Part shown: one piece after another, positions 48,100 to 51,180 of the stretch
Layout: each line of letters opens with the position of its first letter
How positions within the stretch are numbered: position 1 is the stretch's first letter
Origin: Deltaproteobacteria bacterium
GTDB taxonomy: Bacteria > Desulfobacterota > Desulfarculia > Desulfarculales > Desulfarculaceae
Assembly (NCBI GenBank): GCA_020444205.1
Contig: JAHLLJ010000013.1
Span: 1-51,180, forward strand
Length of the DNA: 51,180 bases
Direction: 5' to 3'
The notes under the pieces: generated by a model
Told to the model about the DNA's origin: nothing
Seen by the model: the letters and a program-made list of their open reading frames with translations, nothing else
The model's database searches: none
Program-made: the position numbers and the translations under genes

Positions 48100-49455
48100 A
48101 TGGCTATAAAAGATCTCAGAGCGGACGCGGACTTGATAATCAAGGCGGCCCTCGCCTCGGTCGATCCCTTTGGCGCGGTCACCCAAACACTTAAGCTCGA
48201 TGGCGACCAACTAACCATCGGCGAACAGTCCCTGGACTTGGGCGGCTTTAAACGCATCGTCGTGGTGGGCGCGGGCAAGGCCGGGGCACCCATGGCCCAG
48301 GCGGTGGAGCAGGTTTTGGGAGATCGTATCGGCACGGGCCGGGTGGTGGTAAAAGACGGCCACGGCTCGCCCACCGAGGTTATCCAGATCATGGAGGCCA
48401 GCCACCCGGTGCCCGACGACCGGGGGGTGGAGGCCGGGCGCAGCATCGCCAACCTGGTGCGCGAGGAGGCCGCGCCCGACACCTTGTTCCTGTGCCTGCT
48501 TTCCGGTGGAGGCAGCGCCCTGCTGGTGGCCCCGGCTGACGAGGTCTCCCTGGCCGACAAGCAGCAGACCACCCGCCTGCTTCTGGCCAGCGGGGCGGAC
48601 ATCGCCGAGATCAACGCCATCCGTAAACACCTGAGCCAGCTCAAGGGCGGCAACCTGGCCCGCCTGGCCGCGCCGGGAAGGCTGGTGAGCCTGATCATCA
48701 GCGACGTGGTGGCCGACCGCCTGGACGTCATTGCTTCCGGCCCCACGGTGGCCGACCTATCCACATGGGAAGAATGCCGGGACATCCTGGTGCGCTACGG
48801 CATCTGGGACCAGGTGCCCACGCCGGTGCGCCAACGCATCGAGCAAGGCCTGGCCGGAGAGATTGCAGACACCCCCAAGCCTGGCGACAGCGCCCTGGCG
48901 GGAGTGACCAACCTCATAGTCAGCAGCAATCGCATGGCCGTGGACCAGGCCTTGGGCCAAGCCGAGAAGCTGGGCTACGCGCCTCTACTCCTAAGCACCA
49001 CCATTGAGGGCGAAACCAAGGACGTGGCCCGCATGCACGCGGCCATGGCCAGAGAGGTCATCGCCAGCGGCAATCCCTTGCCCGCCCCCTGCTGCCTGCT
49101 CAGCGGCGGGGAGACCACGGTCACCCTGGGCGAGGAGCCCGGCACCGGTGGGCGCAACATGGAGTTCGCTCTGGCCGCGGCCCTGGACCTGGATGGTTTG
49201 CCCGGCGTGCTGGCGGTATCCGTGGGCACTGACGGTACTGACGGCCCCACCGACGCGGCCGGGGCCTGGGCCGACGGCCACAGTGTGGCCCGTGGCGCCG
49301 GGCAGGGCCTCAAGGCGCGGCGTTTTCTGGAGCGCCATGATGCGTATAACTACTTCAAGCCTTTGGACGATTTGATCATCACCGGACCTACGCGCACCAA
49401 CGTCATGGACCTGAGGCTCATGCTGGTGACCGGCGCTGGGGAGGAAACTGCTTGA
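48100..49455 (+). CDS. Glycerate 2-kinase (MOFRL family)
   Basis: A 451-residue cytoplasmic enzyme phosphorylating D-glycerate to 2-phosphoglycerate. The N-terminal domain has VVVGAGKAGAPMAQAVE, LSGGGSALL and AIRKHLSQLKGGNLARLA; the C-terminal MOFRL domain has LLSGGETTVTLG, GGRNMEFALAAAL and SVGTDGTDGPTDAAGA. Length is typical. ATG 48100 follows GCAGGAG; a GTG 36 bases earlier is in frame but lacks a site. It overlaps the ABC ATPase gene by 4 bases, so the two are coupled, an unusual pairing. Confidence 0.93.
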   Translation: MAIKDLRADADLIIKAALASVDPFGAVTQTLKLDGDQLTIGEQSLDLGGFKRIVVVGAGKAGAPMAQAVEQVLGDRIGTGRVVVKDGHGSPTEVIQIMEASHPVPDDRGVEAGRSIANLVREEAAPDTLFLCLLSGGGSALLVAPADEVSLADKQQTTRLLLASGADIAEINAIRKHLSQLKGGNLARLAAPGRLVSLIISDVVADRLDVIASGPTVADLSTWEECRDILVRYGIWDQVPTPVRQRIEQGLAGEIADTPKPGDSALAGVTNLIVSSNRMAVDQALGQAEKLGYAPLLLSTTIEGETKDVARMHAAMAREVIASGNPLPAPCCLLSGGETTVTLGEEPGTGGRNMEFALAAALDLDGLPGVLAVSVGTDGTDGPTDAAGAWADGHSVARGAGQGLKARRFLERHDAYNYFKPLDDLIITGPTRTNVMDLRLMLVTGAGEETA

Positions 49456-50453
49456 GCCCCCCCCTGCTGAGCATTGACGACCTGACCACGGTGTTCGACT
49501 CCGAGGCCGAGCCCATCGTGGCCGTGGACGGCCTCAGCCTGACCGTGGCCCCAGGCGAGATCGCAGGCCTGGTGGGCGAAAGCGGCTGCGGCAAGTCGCT
49601 CACCGCCCTGAGCGTCATGGGCCTGTTGCCCCCGCCGGGGCGGGTAGCCGGGGGGCGTATCCTGTTCCAAGAGCACGACCTGCTCAACATGAGCCAGGCC
49701 CAGATGCGCCGCCTCAGGGGCGAACAGATATCCATGATCTTCCAGGAGCCCATGACCTCCTTGAACCCGGTGTTCACCGTGGGCCGCCAGATCGCCGAAG
49801 AAATCACGGTGCACGAGGACATCTCCAAGCGGGCCGCCTGGCAGCGAGCGGTTGAGATGCTCAAAAAGGTGGGCATCCCCGAGCCCGCCACCCGAGCCAG
49901 GGCATACCCCCACCAGCTCAGCGGAGGCATGCGTCAGCGGGTAATGATCGCCATGGCCCTGGCCCTGGACCCACGGCTACTCATCGCCGACGAGCCCACC
50001 ACCGCCTTGGACGTGACCATCCAGGCCCAGATACTCACTCTGATGCGCCATCTGCAGGGCGAGACCGGGGCGGCGGTGCTACTGATTACCCACAACCTGG
50101 CCGTGGTGGCTCAGACCTGCTCCCGGGTTATGGTGATGTACACCGGCCGCCTGGTGGAAGACGCGCCGGTAGATGAGCTGTTTGACCACCCCCTGCACCC
50201 CTACACCAGGGGGCTGTTGGCCTGTCTGCCCGCCCGCTCCCCCCGGCCGGGGCAAAAGCTGCCCACCATCGGAGGCATCGTGCCGCCTTTGGGCAACCTG
50301 CCCCAGGGCTGCGCTTTCAGCGACCGCTGTCCCGAGGCCTTTGAACCGTGCCGCCAAGCCGAGCCGGCCCTCAAAGAGGTGGCGCCTGGCCATTCGGTGC
50401 GCTGCTATCTGCACCACGACCAGGCCAGGAAACCCCGGAGGCTGGCGGCATGA
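49452..50453 (+). CDS. Oligopeptide/dipeptide ABC transporter ATP-binding protein (OppD/DppD type)
   Basis: A 333-residue ATPase: Walker [10 protein letters not shown]-loop [12 protein letters not shown], signature LSGGMRQR, Walker [13 protein letters not shown] and the H-loop in [10 protein letters not shown]. The C-terminal oligopeptide-transporter extension with [14 protein letters not shown] follows, whose cysteines can hold an iron-sulfur cluster in this group. It powers import of peptides or nickel-like substrates with partners not in this window. Start is TTG 49452, overlapping the kinase stop; no better codon is near. It is followed by the OppF-type ATPase with a 4-base overlap. Confidence 0.93.
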   Translation: MSPPLLSIDDLTTVFDSEAEPIVAVDGLSLTVAPGEIAGLVGESGCGKSLTALSVMGLLPPPGRVAGGRILFQEHDLLNMSQAQMRRLRGEQISMIFQEPMTSLNPVFTVGRQIAEEITVHEDISKRAAWQRAVEMLKKVGIPEPATRARAYPHQLSGGMRQRVMIAMALALDPRLLIADEPTTALDVTIQAQILTLMRHLQGETGAAVLLITHNLAVVAQTCSRVMVMYTGRLVEDAPVDELFDHPLHPYTRGLLACLPARSPRPGQKLPTIGGIVPPLGNLPQGCAFSDRCPEAFEPCRQAEPALKEVAPGHSVRCYLHHDQARKPRRLAA

Positions 50454-51180
50454 GCCAGGCAGCTCCCCTTATGGCCCTGGAAGGCCTGAGCAAGTTCTTC
50501 AAGGTGGGCGCGGGCTTCATGGGCATTGAGCGCCAGACGGTGCATGCGGTGGACGGAGTGGACCTGGCCGTAGAGCCCCACGAGGTCTTGGGCCTGGTGG
50601 GGGAAAGCGGGTGTGGCAAATCCACCTTGGGCCGCCTGGCCTTGGGCCTGCTCAAACCTACCACCGGCAGAGTGCTCTTCGAAGGCCAGGACGTTACCTC
50701 TCTGGACCGGGCGGGCTGGAAGGCGCTTCGCCGTCAGATGCAGGTGATCTTCCAAGACCCGGCCACCTCTCTGAACCCGCGCCTCAACGTGGGTTCCATC
50801 CTGGCCGAACCTCTGCTGATTCACGGCTTGGCCACCCGCCAAGAGGCCAAGCAGAAAGTTGGCGAGTTGCTCAGCGAGGTGGGGCTAAGGCCCGAGCACG
50901 CCCGGCGCTATCCCCACCAGTTCAGCGGAGGCCAGCGCCAGCGCATCGGCATTGCCCGGGCATTGGCCCTTCGGCCCAAGCTGGTGGTGGCCGACGAGCC
51001 GGTGAGCGCCCTGGACGTGTCCATCCAGGCCCAGGTGCTCAACTTGCTCATGGAGCTCAAAGAGAACTTCGGCCTGACCTACATCTTTGTGGCCCACGAT
51101 TTGTCCGTGGTGCGCCACGTGTCCACCCGGGTGGCGGTTATGTATTTGGGCAAGGTAATGGAGGTGGGCCCGGCTGAGGT
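50450..51180 (+). CDS. Oligopeptide ABC transporter ATP-binding protein (OppF/DppF type), 3' end cut
   Basis: The open frame runs off the window; 243 residues are present. It has Walker [11 protein letters not shown]-loop [12 protein letters not shown], signature FSGGQRQR, Walker [13 protein letters not shown] and H-loop FVAHDLSVV. Start ATG 50450 overlaps the stop of the OppD-type gene. With its partner it would form the ATPase pair of one importer; permease and binding-protein genes would be expected beyond the window end or elsewhere. The first 20 residues ([19 protein letters not shown]) show the usual N-terminal start of these proteins. Confidence 0.92.
   Translation, partial: MSQAAPLMALEGLSKFFKVGAGFMGIERQTVHAVDGVDLAVEPHEVLGLVGESGCGKSTLGRLALGLLKPTTGRVLFEGQDVTSLDRAGWKALRRQMQVIFQDPATSLNPRLNVGSILAEPLLIHGLATRQEAKQKVGELLSEVGLRPEHARRYPHQFSGGQRQRIGIARALALRPKLVVADEPVSALDVSIQAQVLNLLMELKENFGLTYIFVAHDLSVVRHVSTRVAVMYLGKVMEVGPAE

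Noticed and set aside
1-51180. CRISPR array, insertion sequence, integrase or phage genes
   Set aside because: No regularly spaced direct repeats, transposase motifs or att-like duplications were seen anywhere in the window.

Overview
This window is a high-GC, gene-dense stretch of a Gram-negative chromosome. It carries an outer-membrane beta-barrel, a Wza-like export protein, an exosortase/exopolysaccharide locus, selA, a secreted rhodanese and a long SRP RNA that keeps its Alu domain. Together these point to a Desulfobacterota (deltaproteobacterial) organism. That placement is inference; there is no rRNA or other phylogenetic marker here.

Region by region. 1-4.7 kb is housekeeping: the 5' part of hisC, an FMN-binding oxidase-like protein, a cupin, two small unknown proteins that look like tandem paralogues, a membrane SPOR protein, an IclR regulator, a small HTH/zinc-ribbon regulator, the large SRP RNA and an HU/IHF protein with a near-perfect sigma70 promoter. 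4.9-16.2 kb prepares polysaccharide building blocks and transport: an unknown membrane protein, a methyltransferase-glycosyltransferase fusion with a polytopic GT-C-like partner, a Wzx-type flippase, UppP, and the route from fructose-6-phosphate to GDP-mannose (manA, phosphomannomutase, manC) with a DedA/YqaA protein. 16.8-33.5 kb is a co-directional exosortase-type exopolysaccharide cluster: export protein, beta-barrel, chain-length regulator, secretion ATPase, tyrosine-kinase-like protein with an altered P-loop, initiating sugar transferase, exosortase, EpsI, O-antigen-ligase-like protein, an uncharacterised metal-dependent-looking protein, a heparinase-like lyase and a PrsT-like TPR protein, ending at a strong terminator. 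33.6-41.7 kb adds two methyltransferases, a YetA-like secreted carbohydrate-active protein and four glycosyltransferases. 41.7-51.2 kb is unrelated: a large protein with two degenerate GGDEF domains plus TPRs, selA, a Nudix hydrolase, a YggT protein, a small secreted TPR-like protein, a secreted rhodanese, glycerate 2-kinase and two oligopeptide-type ABC ATPases (the last cut by the window end).

Working together: ManA, the mutase and ManC supply GDP-mannose; the EpsB-type transferase starts a repeat unit on undecaprenyl phosphate; the glycosyltransferases extend it; Wzx flips it; a Wzy/ligase-like protein polymerises or transfers it; the chain-length protein, ATPase and kinase-like protein control length; the Wza-like protein and barrel export it; lyases trim it; UppP recycles the carrier. 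Exosortase and EpsI would sort PEP-CTERM-type surface proteins through the same envelope system, but no substrate protein is visible in this window. No tRNA, rRNA, CRISPR array, insertion sequence or phage gene was seen.
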